Positions 42,731 through 52,141 of a DNA stretch of 64,000 bases are shown here, one piece after another; position 1 is the first letter of the stretch, and every line of letters begins with the position of its first letter. Source of the stretch: Massilia sp. H6 (GTDB taxonomy: Bacteria; Pseudomonadota; Gammaproteobacteria; Burkholderiales; Burkholderiaceae_D); NCBI RefSeq assembly GCF_024802625.1, contig NZ_CP103371.1, positions 2,108,001 to 2,172,000 of the forward strand, read 5' to 3'. A model generated the notes under the pieces. That model was not told the origin of the DNA, searched no databases, and saw nothing but the letters and a program-made list of their open reading frames with translations. The translations under genes were made by a program, and so were the position numbers.

Positions 42731-45409
42731 ATGAGCATTCGCAATCTGGCGCACCTGTTCGCTCCTGGCTCGGTGGCGCTGATCGGGGCGTCCGCGCGCT
42801 CTGGCAGCCTGGGCGCGACCGTGCTCGAGAACTTGCTCGCCGGCGGCTTCAAGGGCGACATCTGGCCGGTCAATCCCCACTACCAGGAACTGGGCGGGCG
42901 GCGCTGTTATGCCAGCGTGGCGGCGTTGCCGCAGGCTCCTGCGCTGGCCGTGATCTGCACGCCGGCGCCGACCATTCCGGCCATCGTGCGCCAGCTGGGC
43001 GAACGCGGCATCCGCGCGGCGGTGGTGCTTAGCTCAGGCTTGCGCGATGGGCGCGACGAGCGCGGCCGCAGCCTGCGCCAGGCGATGCTCGATGCCGCCC
43101 ATCCCTATCTGCTGCGCTTGCTGGGACCGGACAGTGCCGGCCTGCTGGTGCCCGGACTCGGCCTGCATGCCAGCGCTGCCCCCAGTGGCGCGCTGCCCGG
43201 GCGCATTGCCTTTGTATCGCAGTCGGGCGCCTTGATGTCCGGGGTGCTGGACTGGGCGCGCACCCGCGGGATCGGCTTTTCGCATTTCATCGCGCTGGGC
43301 GAAGCTGCCGACGTCGACCTGGGCGACGTACTCGATTACCTGGCTGGCGACGGCGCCACCAGCGCCATACTGCTGTACGTGCAAGACCTGCGCTATGCGC
43401 GCAAGTTCATGTCGGCCGCGCGCTCGGCTGCGCGCAGCAAGCCGGTGCTGGTGCTCAAGGCGGGCCGTGCCGACGGCGGCGCCGCTGCCGCCGCCAGCGA
43501 AAGCGGCGCACTGGCGCAGCCCGACGACGTGTTCGATGCCGCGATCCGGCGTGCCGGCATGCTGCGCGTGTTCACCACCGAACAGCTGTTCTCGGCAGCC
43601 GAGACGCTTGCCTACGCGCGCGCGCTGCACGGCGAACGGCTGGCCATCGTCAGCAACGGCGCCGGCCCCGGCGTGCTGGCGCGCGATGCACTGGCCCACG
43701 GCGGCGGGGTCGAGGCGCAACTGTCCGAATCGTCGAGCGGGCGCCTGGAGGCCTTGCTGGGACGGGGCTGGCGGCGCGCGAACCTGGTTACGCTCGGCGC
43801 CGGCGCGCTGCCCGCGCACTACCGCGAGAGCATGGAAATCCTGCTGCAAGACCCGCAGGTCGATGCGGTGCTGGTGATCCATTCGCCTAGCGCCACGGTG
43901 GCCAGCCGCGCCGTCGCCGAGGCGATCGCGCCACTGGTGGAGAGCGCCTCGAAGACCATCTTGTCGTGCTGGCTCGGCGGAGCCTCGATGCTGGAGGCGC
44001 GCGCGCTCGCTTCCAGCGCCCGCCTGCCGGCTTACCGCACGCCCGAGGATGCGGTGGCCGGCTTCATGCAGCTGGTGCACTACCGGCGCAACCAGAACCT
44101 GCTCATGCAAGTTCCGCCCTCGATGGCGGGCACGGTGGCGCCCGACCGCGCGGCGGCGCGCGCGCTGGTACGCGAGGCCCTGGCCAGGGGCCGCACCTTG
44201 CTGTCCGATCCGGAAACCAAGGCCATCTTGCGCACCTACGGGCTGGCGGTGGTCGAAACCCGCGCGGCGCTCGACGTCGACGAGGCGGTACAGGCGGCCC
44301 AGAACATTGGTTATCCGGTGGCAGTCAAGATCATCACGCCGGACGTGATGCACAAGTCGGATTTTGGCGGCGTGACGCTCGACCTGGACAGCGCCCAGGG
44401 GGTGCGGGCGGCCGCGGCGCGCATGCGGCGGCGCCTGGGCGAACTGTTCCCGCAGGCGCGCTTTGACGGCTATTCGGTGCAGGCCATGGTCCGGCGCAGC
44501 AATGCGCACGAGCTGATCGCGGGAGCGGCGCTCGATCCGGTCTTTGGCCCGGTGATCGTGTTCGGGCAGGGCGGCGTGACGGTAGAAGTGGCCGACGACC
44601 ACTCGGTCGGCCTGCCGCCGCTGAACCTGGTGCTGGCGCGCGACCTGGTCGGGCGTACCCGCGTGGCGCGCCTGCTGGCGGGCTACCGCAACCGGCCGGC
44701 GGTGAACATGGACGCGCTGCTGGCGGCGCTGGTGCAGGTCTCGCGCATGGTGTCGGACATTCCAGAGATCGTCGAGCTCGACCTGAACCCCTTGCTGGCC
44801 GACGCCAACGGCGCGGTGGTACTCGATGCGCGCATGCGCCTGGCGCTGGCCGGCCGTTCCGGCAGCACGCTGGACCGGCTGGCGATCCGGCCCTATCCGC
44901 GCGAGCTCGAAGAAACCGTGGCGTGGAACGGCGCCCCGCTGCTGCTGCGGCCGATCCGTCCCGAAGATGGCCCGGCGCACCTGGCCTTTTTCGATGCGCT
45001 CACGCCGGACGACGTGCGCTACCGGATGTTCGTACGCATCCGCGAGCTGCAGCCTTCGCAGCTGGCGCGCTTCACCCAGATCGACTACGACCGCGAAATG
45101 GCTTTTATCGCGACCCGGCGCAACGCCGACGGCGTGGCCGAAACGCTGGCGGTGGGCAGGGTGGTGGCAGACCCCGACAACATCACGGCCGAATTCGCCG
45201 TCACCGTGCGCTCCGACCTGAAGGGCATGGGGCTGGGCAAGATGATGATGGAAAAGCTGATCGCCTACTGCCGTTCGCGCGGCACCCGCGAGATCGTGGG
45301 CGAGGCGCTGCCGCAAAATTCACGGATCACGGGGATGGTGAAAAAGCTGGGCTTTACGGTCAGCTCGACGGGGCTTGAAGGCATGCGCGAAATGAAGCTG
45401 GTGTTGTAG
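42731..45409 (+). CDS. Pat-like protein acetyltransferase (degenerate acyl-CoA synthetase plus GNAT)
   Basis: An 892-residue fusion. Residues about 1-700 resemble ADP-forming acyl-CoA synthetases: a CoA-binding part (LFAPGSVALIGASARSGSLG), the FVSQSGALMSGVLDWA block, and an ATP-grasp region (LLSDPETKAILRTYGLAVVET, VAVKIITPDVMHKSDFGGV). The loop that in active enzymes reads SHTGA, with the phospho-His, here reads SESGA near residue 257, so this part is probably regulatory. The last 150 residues form a GNAT domain (LLLRPIRPEDG, then VTVRSDLKGMGLGKMMMEKLI). Such Pat/PatZ proteins acetylate acetyl-CoA synthetase and other enzymes on lysine. GGAG precedes the ATG at 42731; the frame is open upstream. 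Confidence 0.9.
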   Translation: MSIRNLAHLFAPGSVALIGASARSGSLGATVLENLLAGGFKGDIWPVNPHYQELGGRRCYASVAALPQAPALAVICTPAPTIPAIVRQLGERGIRAAVVLSSGLRDGRDERGRSLRQAMLDAAHPYLLRLLGPDSAGLLVPGLGLHASAAPSGALPGRIAFVSQSGALMSGVLDWARTRGIGFSHFIALGEAADVDLGDVLDYLAGDGATSAILLYVQDLRYARKFMSAARSAARSKPVLVLKAGRADGGAAAAASESGALAQPDDVFDAAIRRAGMLRVFTTEQLFSAAETLAYARALHGERLAIVSNGAGPGVLARDALAHGGGVEAQLSESSSGRLEALLGRGWRRANLVTLGAGALPAHYRESMEILLQDPQVDAVLVIHSPSATVASRAVAEAIAPLVESASKTILSCWLGGASMLEARALASSARLPAYRTPEDAVAGFMQLVHYRRNQNLLMQVPPSMAGTVAPDRAAARALVREALARGRTLLSDPETKAILRTYGLAVVETRAALDVDEAVQAAQNIGYPVAVKIITPDVMHKSDFGGVTLDLDSAQGVRAAAARMRRRLGELFPQARFDGYSVQAMVRRSNAHELIAGAALDPVFGPVIVFGQGGVTVEVADDHSVGLPPLNLVLARDLVGRTRVARLLAGYRNRPAVNMDALLAALVQVSRMVSDIPEIVELDLNPLLADANGAVVLDARMRLALAGRSGSTLDRLAIRPYPRELEETVAWNGAPLLLRPIRPEDGPAHLAFFDALTPDDVRYRMFVRIRELQPSQLARFTQIDYDREMAFIATRRNADGVAETLAVGRVVADPDNITAEFAVTVRSDLKGMGLGKMMMEKLIAYCRSRGTREIVGEALPQNSRITGMVKKLGFTVSSTGLEGMREMKLVL

Positions 45410-45426
45410 CGCGGGCGCCGCACATT

Positions 45427-46674
45427 TCACCGCCTGAAACGCACATCTTCCGTGACTACCGGGGCGCTTGCCTTGGGCTTCTTGGGTTTTTTCGGTTTTT
45501 TTACGATCTGTCCGCCCGCTTGCGTGACCGGAACCCGGTGATCCGGCACGAATCCATTTTCTTCGACGCGTTCCAGGGTCTGGCGCGTCAGTGCCTCGAT
45601 CGCGGCCAGTTGCTCGACTTCGTCAGCGCACACCAGCGACACCGCCTCGCCCGATGCGCCGGCGCGGCCGGTGCGGCCGGTGCGGTGCACGTAATCCTCG
45701 GCCACGATCGGCAGGTCGACGTTGACCACCACCGGCAGGTGGTCGATATCGAGTCCGCGCGCGGCCACGTCGGTGGCCACCAGCACCCGTACGTCGCCGG
45801 CCTTGAAGCGCTCCAGCGCGCGCAGGCGGGCCGGCTGCGGCTTGTCGCCGTGGATCGAGTCGGCCGAAATGCGCTTGCTATCGAGCAGCGCAACCAGTTC
45901 GTCGACGCCCTTGCGGGTCTTGCAAAAGGCCAGCACCTGGGGCCAGTCGTGTCGCTCTAGCAGGTGCAGGAACAACTCGGACTTGCGCTTCTTGTCCACC
46001 GTCACCAGCCACTGCTTGATTGCCTTGACGGTCGAATTGCGCGGCGCTGCCTCGATCCGCACCGGCTCGCGCAGCAAGCGGTTGGCCATGGCGCGGATCT
46101 GGTCCGAAAAAGTGGCCGAGAACAGCAGGGTCTGGCGCTTTTTCGGCAGCGCGGCGAACACCTGGTCGAGCTCGCGCGAAAAGCCCAGGTCGAGCATGCG
46201 GTCGGCCTCGTCGAGCACCAGGGTCTCTACCAGCTGCAAGCCGAGCGCGTTCTGGCGATGCAGGTCGAGCAGGCGGCCCGGGGTGGCCACCAGCACGTCC
46301 ACACCTTTGCGCAAATTCATCATCTGCGGATTGATGCTGACCCCGCCATAGGCGACCATGGTGCGTAGCGCCAGGCCGGCACCATAGGTACGAAAGCTCT
46401 CATGCACCTGTTCGGCCAGCTCGCGAGTTGGCACCAGCACCAGCACGCGCGCGGCATTGCTGCCCACCGGCGTAGTTTTTCGGGCCAGGCGCTGTAGCAG
46501 CGGCAGCGCGAAACTGGCGGTCTTTCCGGTTCCGGTCTGGGCGGCGGCCATTACGTCCTTGCCGGCCAGGACCGCGGGGATCGCCTGTTCCTGCACGGTG
46601 GTCGGGGTGGTGTAGTCGAGCGAGGCGAGGGTCTGAACGATCTGGTCGTTCAGGCCGAGGGAAGCAAACGGCAT
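45427..46674 (-). CDS. rhlE: DEAD-box ATP-dependent RNA helicase, RhlE type
   Basis: A 415-residue DEAD-box helicase with all core motifs: the Q motif FASLGLNDQIVQTLASLDYTTPT, motif I AQTGTGKT, motif II VLDEADRMLDLGF, motif III SAT, and motif VI YVHRTGRTGRAG. It unwinds short RNA duplexes with ATP in ribosome assembly or mRNA decay. The C-terminal 60 residues are Lys/Pro-rich (GGQIVKKPKKPKKPK), a typical basic tail for RNA binding. RhlE is the best match among paralogues, but rhlB or another family member cannot be excluded. It converges with the Pat-like gene, with a 17-base gap and no obvious terminator. Confidence 0.9.
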   Translation of the reverse strand: MPFASLGLNDQIVQTLASLDYTTPTTVQEQAIPAVLAGKDVMAAAQTGTGKTASFALPLLQRLARKTTPVGSNAARVLVLVPTRELAEQVHESFRTYGAGLALRTMVAYGGVSINPQMMNLRKGVDVLVATPGRLLDLHRQNALGLQLVETLVLDEADRMLDLGFSRELDQVFAALPKKRQTLLFSATFSDQIRAMANRLLREPVRIEAAPRNSTVKAIKQWLVTVDKKRKSELFLHLLERHDWPQVLAFCKTRKGVDELVALLDSKRISADSIHGDKPQPARLRALERFKAGDVRVLVATDVAARGLDIDHLPVVVNVDLPIVAEDYVHRTGRTGRAGASGEAVSLVCADEVEQLAAIEALTRQTLERVEENGFVPDHRVPVTQAGGQIVKKPKKPKKPKASAPVVTEDVRFRR

Positions 46675-46764
46675 GGAATCGGTAGGGGAATAAATGAACA
46701 GCCGCTAGTGTCTCACATCGGGACACCGCGGCGGCGGCAGTTCGGCCGCACGGTGCCTGGCCGC

Positions 46765-46887
46765 TTAGCCGGTGACGACGCGTGACAGCTCGACAATGGG
46801 CTTGGCGGGCTCGCGTTGGTCCTTGCAGCCAGCAAGGGCCAGGCAGGCGAGGGCAAGGGCGGCGGCAAGCAAATGGCGCGAATGCAT
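46765..46887 (-). CDS. Tiny lipoprotein (40 residues)
   Basis: A 40-residue ORF with a full lipoprotein signal: basic start, hydrophobic Ala/Leu core, and lipobox LAGC with Cys at residue 21. The mature peptide would be only 20 residues (CKDQREPAKPIVELSRVVTG). GGAGG at a spacing of seven bases before the ATG strongly supports translation. The longer frame to 47112 lacks such a signal. The Lys-Asp after the Cys at the mature N-terminus does not force inner-membrane retention, so outer-membrane placement is likely. No family is recognised. It lies between rhlE and the outer-membrane barrel gene on the same strand. Confidence 0.62.
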   Translation of the reverse strand: MHSRHLLAAALALACLALAGCKDQREPAKPIVELSRVVTG

Positions 46888-46993
46888 GGCGGATCCTCCA
46901 GTGGAAGAACCATCATACGCCGATTCAAGCCGATTCGCGCCGGAGAGGCCGATGGGGTGGTTTTTTTGGAAACCGTTTCGTAGCGACGCTGGC

Positions 46994-47671
46994 TCAGAAC
47001 CGATACGAGACGCTGGCGCGCAGCACCGGATAAACCTTGAAGTCCGACGCTTCCCCGGCCAGGCGCACTTCTTCCAGGGCCACGTCGCGCGCCAGCTGGG
47101 TGCAGATGGCATTCGAGGTGACGCAGCCGAACGGGGTCAGGTTGACGTTAGCCTTGCCCTGGTAAAACGCGCCAAGGTCAGCGCTGAAGTTCCAGCGCTG
47201 GTTCGGGTTCAAGGCATTGCCCCAGCCGATCCCGAGGTAGGGCGCGGCGCGGCGGAAAGTCACGTCGCCTTCGAGGGTGCCGATGTCGCTGCCGCCATAG
47301 CGCACGCCATTGAAGGTGAATACACCGTCCACCGACGGCCGTCCGGTCGCTTTGAAGCGGCTGCCGTTGTACATGATGCCGCCGGTCAGGCGAAAATTGC
47401 CCTGCGGGCGCAGGTACCAGTCGAACAGCACGTCGAAGGTCTGCAGCTTGCCGTCCAGGTGGTAGTCGACCAGGCCGGAGCGTTGGTCGAAGCTGTGCTT
47501 GAAGTAGTTGACGCCAAAGCGACCGTTGAGCCTGGTCTCCATCGGAACCACCACATGCAAGCCTGCGCCCGTGCTGCCGATGTCGGCGCTCAAGGCGACG
47601 TTGACCTGGGCCTGGGCAGAGGCGCCGGCCACCAGGGCGGCAAGTGCGACGACGGAATGTTTCAGGGACAT
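46994..47671 (-). CDS. Outer-membrane beta-barrel protein
   Basis: A 225-residue exported protein with a signal peptide ending near ASAQAQ. The mature sequence alternates hydrophobic and polar residues in repeated strands (RFGVNYFKHSF, FDVLFDWYLRPQGNFRLTGGIMY, APYLGIGWGNAL, WNFSADLGAFY) and ends in SYRF, the terminal aromatic needed for BAM insertion. Its size suggests about eight strands, like OmpW or the CarO group. A Cys pair lies in FGCVTSNAIC. The ligand or function is unknown. AAAGG precedes the ATG. It converges with nothing and is divergent from the gene at 47926. Confidence 0.8.
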   Translation of the reverse strand: MSLKHSVVALAALVAGASAQAQVNVALSADIGSTGAGLHVVVPMETRLNGRFGVNYFKHSFDQRSGLVDYHLDGKLQTFDVLFDWYLRPQGNFRLTGGIMYNGSRFKATGRPSVDGVFTFNGVRYGGSDIGTLEGDVTFRRAAPYLGIGWGNALNPNQRWNFSADLGAFYQGKANVNLTPFGCVTSNAICTQLARDVALEEVRLAGEASDFKVYPVLRASVSYRF

Positions 47672-47925
47672 GCGATCAACCTTTCAGTAGCTTTTTTCAA
47701 TGCCTGTTGGCGTGGAGCATTGTAGCCGCAGAGCAAGGTTTCGCGCGAGCGCGGCGAGTGACGGTGAGTCCGTTACGCAACAGCGGGCCAGGGCCGGAAA
47801 GTGCCGCCGATGCGCAGCGTGCAAGCGTTGCCGAATGGGAAGGCGATGCGGGTGTGTTCGCTGCCGTACATCCATCGGGTCTTGCCAATGGTAACTTCAT
47901 CACATCAACTCGTTGAAAGGCATCC

Positions 47926-48441
47926 ATGAAATCCCTGCTCCTGTGCGCCGCCCTCGCGGCCGCGTCCTTCCCGGTACTGGCCCAGCCCAATATCACCATC
48001 AATATTGGCCAGCCCGACTTCTACGGACGTCTCGATCCGGGCAACTACGGCCCTCCCCAGGTACTGTACGCCCAGCCTATCATCGTCGAGCGCCAGCACC
48101 GCGCCAACCTGCAGCCGGTCTACCTGCGGGTGCCGCCGGGCCACAGCAAGAACTGGAAAAAGCATTGCCGCAAATACGGTGCCTGCGGCCAGCCTGTGAT
48201 GTTCGTGCAGGACCGCTGGTATTCGGAAGTGTACGCGCCACGTTGGCGCGAAACCCATGGCCGGCACGAGCGTGGCGACGACCGGTACGATGACCGCGAC
48301 GAAGATCGTGGCCACGGCAAGCGCCACGGCAAGGGCCATGACAAGGGTTACGACAAGGGTCACGGCAAGGGCCACGACAAGGGTCACGGCAAGGGTCACG
48401 GCAAGGGTCACGGCAAGGGCCACGGCAAGAACGACGATTAA
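47926..48441 (+). CDS. Exported protein with a C-terminal GKGH/DKGH repeat tract
   Basis: A 171-residue protein with a signal peptide (MKSLLLCAALAAASFPVLAQ). Residues about 25-105 resemble a small secreted fold found in other Burkholderiales proteins (NITINIGQPDFYGRLDP, QPIIVERQ, and the YLRVPPGHSKNWKKHCRKYGACGQPV block with two Cys). From about residue 110 the chain is charged. It ends in a long run of GKGH and DKGH tetrapeptides that puts a His every four residues. Such a tail could bind transition metals; that is inference. GAAAGG lies five bases before the ATG. No neighbour hints at the role. Confidence 0.72.
   Translation: MKSLLLCAALAAASFPVLAQPNITINIGQPDFYGRLDPGNYGPPQVLYAQPIIVERQHRANLQPVYLRVPPGHSKNWKKHCRKYGACGQPVMFVQDRWYSEVYAPRWRETHGRHERGDDRYDDRDEDRGHGKRHGKGHDKGYDKGHGKGHDKGHGKGHGKGHGKGHGKNDD
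48310..48435. repeat. 12-base tandem repeat encoding GKGH units
   Basis: About nine or ten imperfect copies of a ggcaagggtcac unit form the 3' end of the exported-protein gene. The unit length is a multiple of three, so the frame is kept. The units differ mainly at third positions and by a Gly/Asp change. Confidence 0.85.
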
Positions 48442-48555
48442 GCGCGCCCGGCGCTGGCTGCAGCGGCCTGGACGCTAATGCCGCGCAAACGGTGTAAGAT
48501 TGTCACATCGCCCATGTGCTGGCATTGCCGGACGGGCGCCATGAAGGAGCGTGCC

Positions 48556-49878
48556 GTGCGTAGCGATATCGTGATCGTGGGTGGTGGGGCAGGTGGGCTT
48601 GAGCTGGCCTGCAAGCTGGGCCGGAAACTCGGGCCGGCGAAGGTGACCTTGGTCGATAGTCGGCTCTATCATATCTGGAAGCCGTCGCTGCACGAAGTCG
48701 CGGCCGGCACCCTCGACATCCACCAAGAAGGCATGTCTTACCAAATGCTGGCGCATGACAATGGCTTCAGTTTCGTGTTAGGGCCATTGAGGGCGCTCGA
48801 CGCCAGCGCGAAGGCGATCACGGTCGGGGCCGTCGTCGGCGCCGCCGATGACGACGAAGTCCTGCCCGAGCGGCGCCTGGTCTATGGGGCGCTGGTGCTG
48901 GCGATCGGCAGCACGTCGAATTACTTCGGGGTGCCCGGCGCGCGCGAACATACCATTTCCCTGAACGCTACCGAAGACGCCGAGCGCTTCCGCCTGCGCA
49001 TGCTGCGCCTGATGCTGGCCGCGGAGCAAGACCACGAGCAACACGAAGAGCAGGGCGAAGCTGGCCAGGGCGCCGGCCTGGACGTGGTCATCATCGGCGG
49101 CGGCGCCACCGGCGTCGAACTGGCAGCAGAACTGCGCGAAGCATCCGGGGCCTATGTCACCTATGGTTTCGACCAGCTCGACGTGCGGCGCGACGTGCGC
49201 ATCACGATCCTCGAAGGTGCGCCGCGCGTGCTGGCGCCACTGCCCGAGAAGGTATCCGAGGCCGCCACCCGTCTGCTCGAACAGCGCGCAATCCGGGTGG
49301 TTGCCAACTGCCGCGTCACGGCAATCGAGAAAGACCGCGTCATCGACGAGCAAGGCAATATCTATCCGTCGAACCTGTGCGTATGGGCGGCCGGCATCCG
49401 CGCGCCCGAGCTGCTCGAGACGCTCGGCCTGCCGCTGGTCAAGGGGGGGCAGGTCGAGGTCGATGCCCATCTGCGCGTGCGGGGCATGCCGGATATTTTC
49501 GCGCTCGGCGATTGCGCCGCCTGTACCGACGCCAATGGCACCGTGGTGCCGCCGCGTGCCCAGGCCGCGCACCAGCAGGCCGATTATCTGGCGACGGCGT
49601 TCCTGCGCCAGTCCAGGGGCGAAGCGCCCCGCGCCGGGGCCTACGAATACCGCGACTATGGTTCGCTGGTGTCAGTAGGCCGCAGCACCAGCGTTGGTAG
49701 CCTGATGGGTTCGTTGCGGGGCGCGAGCTGGTTCGTGCAGGGCACGATGGCGCGCCTGATGTATGCCAGTCTTCACCTGATGCACCACCGCGCAGTGCTT
49801 GGCACGATGCGCACCGGTGTGCTGGCGCTGGCGCGCTTCCTGGTTCGGCGCGCGCGGCCACTGGTCAAGCTGCACTGA
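48556..49878 (+). CDS. NDH-2-like NAD(P)/FAD-dependent oxidoreductase
   Basis: A protein of about 440 residues with two dinucleotide-binding folds: FAD at the N-terminus (SDIVIVGGGAGGLELACKLG) and NADH in the middle (LDVVIIGGGATGVELAAELR). The FAD motif IFALGDCAAC and the AQAAHQQADYLA helix follow. The last 70 residues are amphipathic and hydrophobic (GTMARLMYASLHLMHHRAVLG), like the membrane-anchoring tail of type II NADH dehydrogenases, which pass electrons to quinone without pumping protons. I prefer the GTG at 48556 because AAGGAG stands six bases before it; the ATGs at 48541 and 48478 are possible. Its stop is three bases from the convergent kinase gene. Confidence 0.86.
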   Translation: MRSDIVIVGGGAGGLELACKLGRKLGPAKVTLVDSRLYHIWKPSLHEVAAGTLDIHQEGMSYQMLAHDNGFSFVLGPLRALDASAKAITVGAVVGAADDDEVLPERRLVYGALVLAIGSTSNYFGVPGAREHTISLNATEDAERFRLRMLRLMLAAEQDHEQHEEQGEAGQGAGLDVVIIGGGATGVELAAELREASGAYVTYGFDQLDVRRDVRITILEGAPRVLAPLPEKVSEAATRLLEQRAIRVVANCRVTAIEKDRVIDEQGNIYPSNLCVWAAGIRAPELLETLGLPLVKGGQVEVDAHLRVRGMPDIFALGDCAACTDANGTVVPPRAQAAHQQADYLATAFLRQSRGEAPRAGAYEYRDYGSLVSVGRSTSVGSLMGSLRGASWFVQGTMARLMYASLHLMHHRAVLGTMRTGVLALARFLVRRARPLVKLH

Positions 49879-49881
49879 ATA

Positions 49882-50646
49882 TCAGGCGGCGGGCCCCGCC
49901 TTCGGCAGGGTCATGCGCAGCAGGGCGCCGCCGCCGTCGGCGGCGGACAGTTCGAGCTGGCCGCCCAGGAAGCGGGCGCGTTCGCGCAGCAGGCGCAGTC
50001 CGTGGCAGCGGGTGGTTTCCATCACGCTGGCATCACCGGGCAGTCCATCGCCGTCGTCGCGCACGGTCAGCATCACCTGTTCGCCATCGTCGTCGAGCAC
50101 TACCTCGACCTGGCGCGCGCGTGCATGCGCCGCCACGTTGCGCAGTCCTTCCTCGGCGCAGCGCAGCAGCGCCACGCCCTGTTCACGGGAATACATTTCA
50201 TCGTCTTCGGGCAGGCTGGCGCGTGCATTCAAGCCGTGCGCGGCGCCAAACTCCGACACCAGTTCGGCCAGCGCGGCCCGGATCCCCAGGAACTCGAGCT
50301 TGTCGTTCCAGAGTTCGAGCTGCATCTTGCGGTTGGTCTCGATGATGTTCGCCAGCAGGGCCTTCATCTGCGCACTGCGCTCGCGCATCGGGGTGTTGTC
50401 GGCCGGGATGTGCTGGCTCAGCAAGGCCAGGTGCATGGTCAACGCCGTCATCGACGAGCCAAGGCTGTCGTGCAGCTGGCGCGCCAGCATGCGCCGTTCG
50501 TCGTCCCAGCAAGCGCCAACATAGGCCAGCATCTCGGTGAGGTCGGCGCTGCGCTCCAGGGCCGGCGCATCGGGTAAGGCTGAATTGCCTGATGCGGCGG
50601 ATGTCCCGGGTGCTGCCATGGATCGCGGATGTGCCGGTTCGGTCAT
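49882..50646 (-). CDS. Soluble sensor histidine kinase, HisKA_3 (NarL-partner) type
   Basis: A protein of about 254 residues with no transmembrane helix or recognised input domain. The dimerisation segment RRMLARQLHDSLGSSMTALTMHL has the phospho-accepting His at residue 59 in the family's HDxLG setting. The HATPase part is degenerate-looking but complete: LLRCAEEGLRNVAAHARARQVEV, then VRDDGDGLPGD and the CHGLRLLRERARFLGG block. Kinases of this type phosphorylate LuxR-type response regulators; none is encoded nearby. The frame extends to 50844, but the added residues are Arg/Cys-rich, so I start at the ATG at 50646. It would act in the cytoplasm on an unknown cue. Confidence 0.85.
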   Translation of the reverse strand: MTEPAHPRSMAAPGTSAASGNSALPDAPALERSADLTEMLAYVGACWDDERRMLARQLHDSLGSSMTALTMHLALLSQHIPADNTPMRERSAQMKALLANIIETNRKMQLELWNDKLEFLGIRAALAELVSEFGAAHGLNARASLPEDDEMYSREQGVALLRCAEEGLRNVAAHARARQVEVVLDDDGEQVMLTVRDDGDGLPGDASVMETTRCHGLRLLRERARFLGGQLELSAADGGGALLRMTLPKAGPAA

Positions 50647-50829
50647 CGTAAGCTCGGTTAAATGTTTCCCAAATAATACAACAGTTGAAGAATCGGCGGC
50701 GCGCGCGGCCACCGCGCGGGCCTGCTCCTCTGCTCCTGGGCAGTGGGGGCAGGCCGCCCGCAGCGGACAGCGTGCGCTGGCGTACGGTGCGCCCGGCTGT
50801 TTCGGGCGAAGCTGCAGTCTCGGCGCATG

Positions 50830-50881
50830 CCAAACAATTAACACAACCGATTAATACAAACGATTAACACAAACGATTAAC
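50830..50881. repeat. Four 13-bp tandem repeats before the hemerythrin gene
   Basis: Units at 50830-50842, 50843-50855, 50856-50868 and 50869-50881 share the consensus acaaacgattaac. The last two are identical; the first two differ at two positions each. They end 17 bases before the hemerythrin gene start and lie in the gap between two divergent genes. Confidence 0.85.
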
Positions 50882-50898
50882 TAACGGGGTATCACCAC

Positions 50899-51354
50899 AT
50901 GACGACCGCAAACAAACCACAAGACGCCATCACACTGCTGACCGCCCAACACCGCGACGTGAAATCCATGTTCGACGAATTTGACAACATGACCGACCGC
51001 GCCAAGGTCAGCAAGAAAAAGCTCGCCGACAAGATCTGCGACGCGCTCATCATGCACACCACGATCGAAGAAGAAATCCTCTATCCAGCTTTACGTGAAG
51101 CGACGAAGGATGCCGAAGACATGGTCGATGAGGCAGTGGTCGAGCACGCCTCGGCGAAAGACCTGATCGCCCAGGTCCAGGAAATGGACCCGGGTGATGA
51201 CTTGTACGACGCCAAGGTGAAGGTGCTGGGCGAAATCGTTGAGCACCACGTCGAAGAAGAAGAAGAAGAAATGTTCCCGAAGATGCGCGAGCTGAAGCTC
51301 GACCTGGAGGGTCTGGGACAGGAAATGGCGGCGCGGGCCGCCGAGCTGCAGTAA
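50899..51354 (+). CDS. Hemerythrin-like domain protein
   Basis: A 151-residue four-helix protein of the hemerythrin/HHE family. The probable di-iron ligands are His in LLTAQHRDVKSMFDEF, His and Glu in LIMHTTIEEEILYPAL, His in AVVEHASAKDL, and the His-His/Glu set in EIVEHHVEEEEEEMFP. Such stand-alone proteins bind O2 or NO, or handle iron and peroxide. The function here is not determined. It lies beside the NDH-2-like and kinase genes but on the other strand to the kinase, from which it is divergent. The upstream region has the 13-bp repeats described separately. Confidence 0.88.
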   Translation: MTTANKPQDAITLLTAQHRDVKSMFDEFDNMTDRAKVSKKKLADKICDALIMHTTIEEEILYPALREATKDAEDMVDEAVVEHASAKDLIAQVQEMDPGDDLYDAKVKVLGEIVEHHVEEEEEEMFPKMRELKLDLEGLGQEMAARAAELQ

Positions 51355-51423
51355 CAATCCGGTCACCAGGCTGGCCGCAGGCTCGGATTCGATCCTGCCG
51401 CGACCGATTCCGAGTGCCATTGA

Positions 51424-51975
<552 letters not shown>

Positions 51976-52030
51976 GCGCAGAATAATGGAACCGGTAGGC
52001 GCCCATGCCAGGCGCTGCTCCGGTTCGAGG

Positions 52031-52074
52031 ACAGGCCACGGGCGACACCAGCTACCCGTGGCCTGTTTTGTTTG
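52031..52074 (+). terminator. Terminator after the 139-residue hypothetical gene
   Basis: A perfect 12-bp stem ACAGGCCACGGG / CCCGTGGCCTGT with a 12-base loop is followed by TTTTGTTT. It lies 56 bases after the stop. Confidence 0.88.
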
Positions 52075-52141
52075 GGGCGCGCTGCCGGCAAGCCTGCCCG
52101 TACGGAACCCTGGCAGGTGACGGGCGCAGGGCAAGAACGAC

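Noticed and set aside
43034..45316. Antisense frame of 760 codons opposite the Pat-like gene
   Set aside because: The composition is that of a shadow frame (Arg, His, Gln, Ala) and it has no ribosome-binding site.
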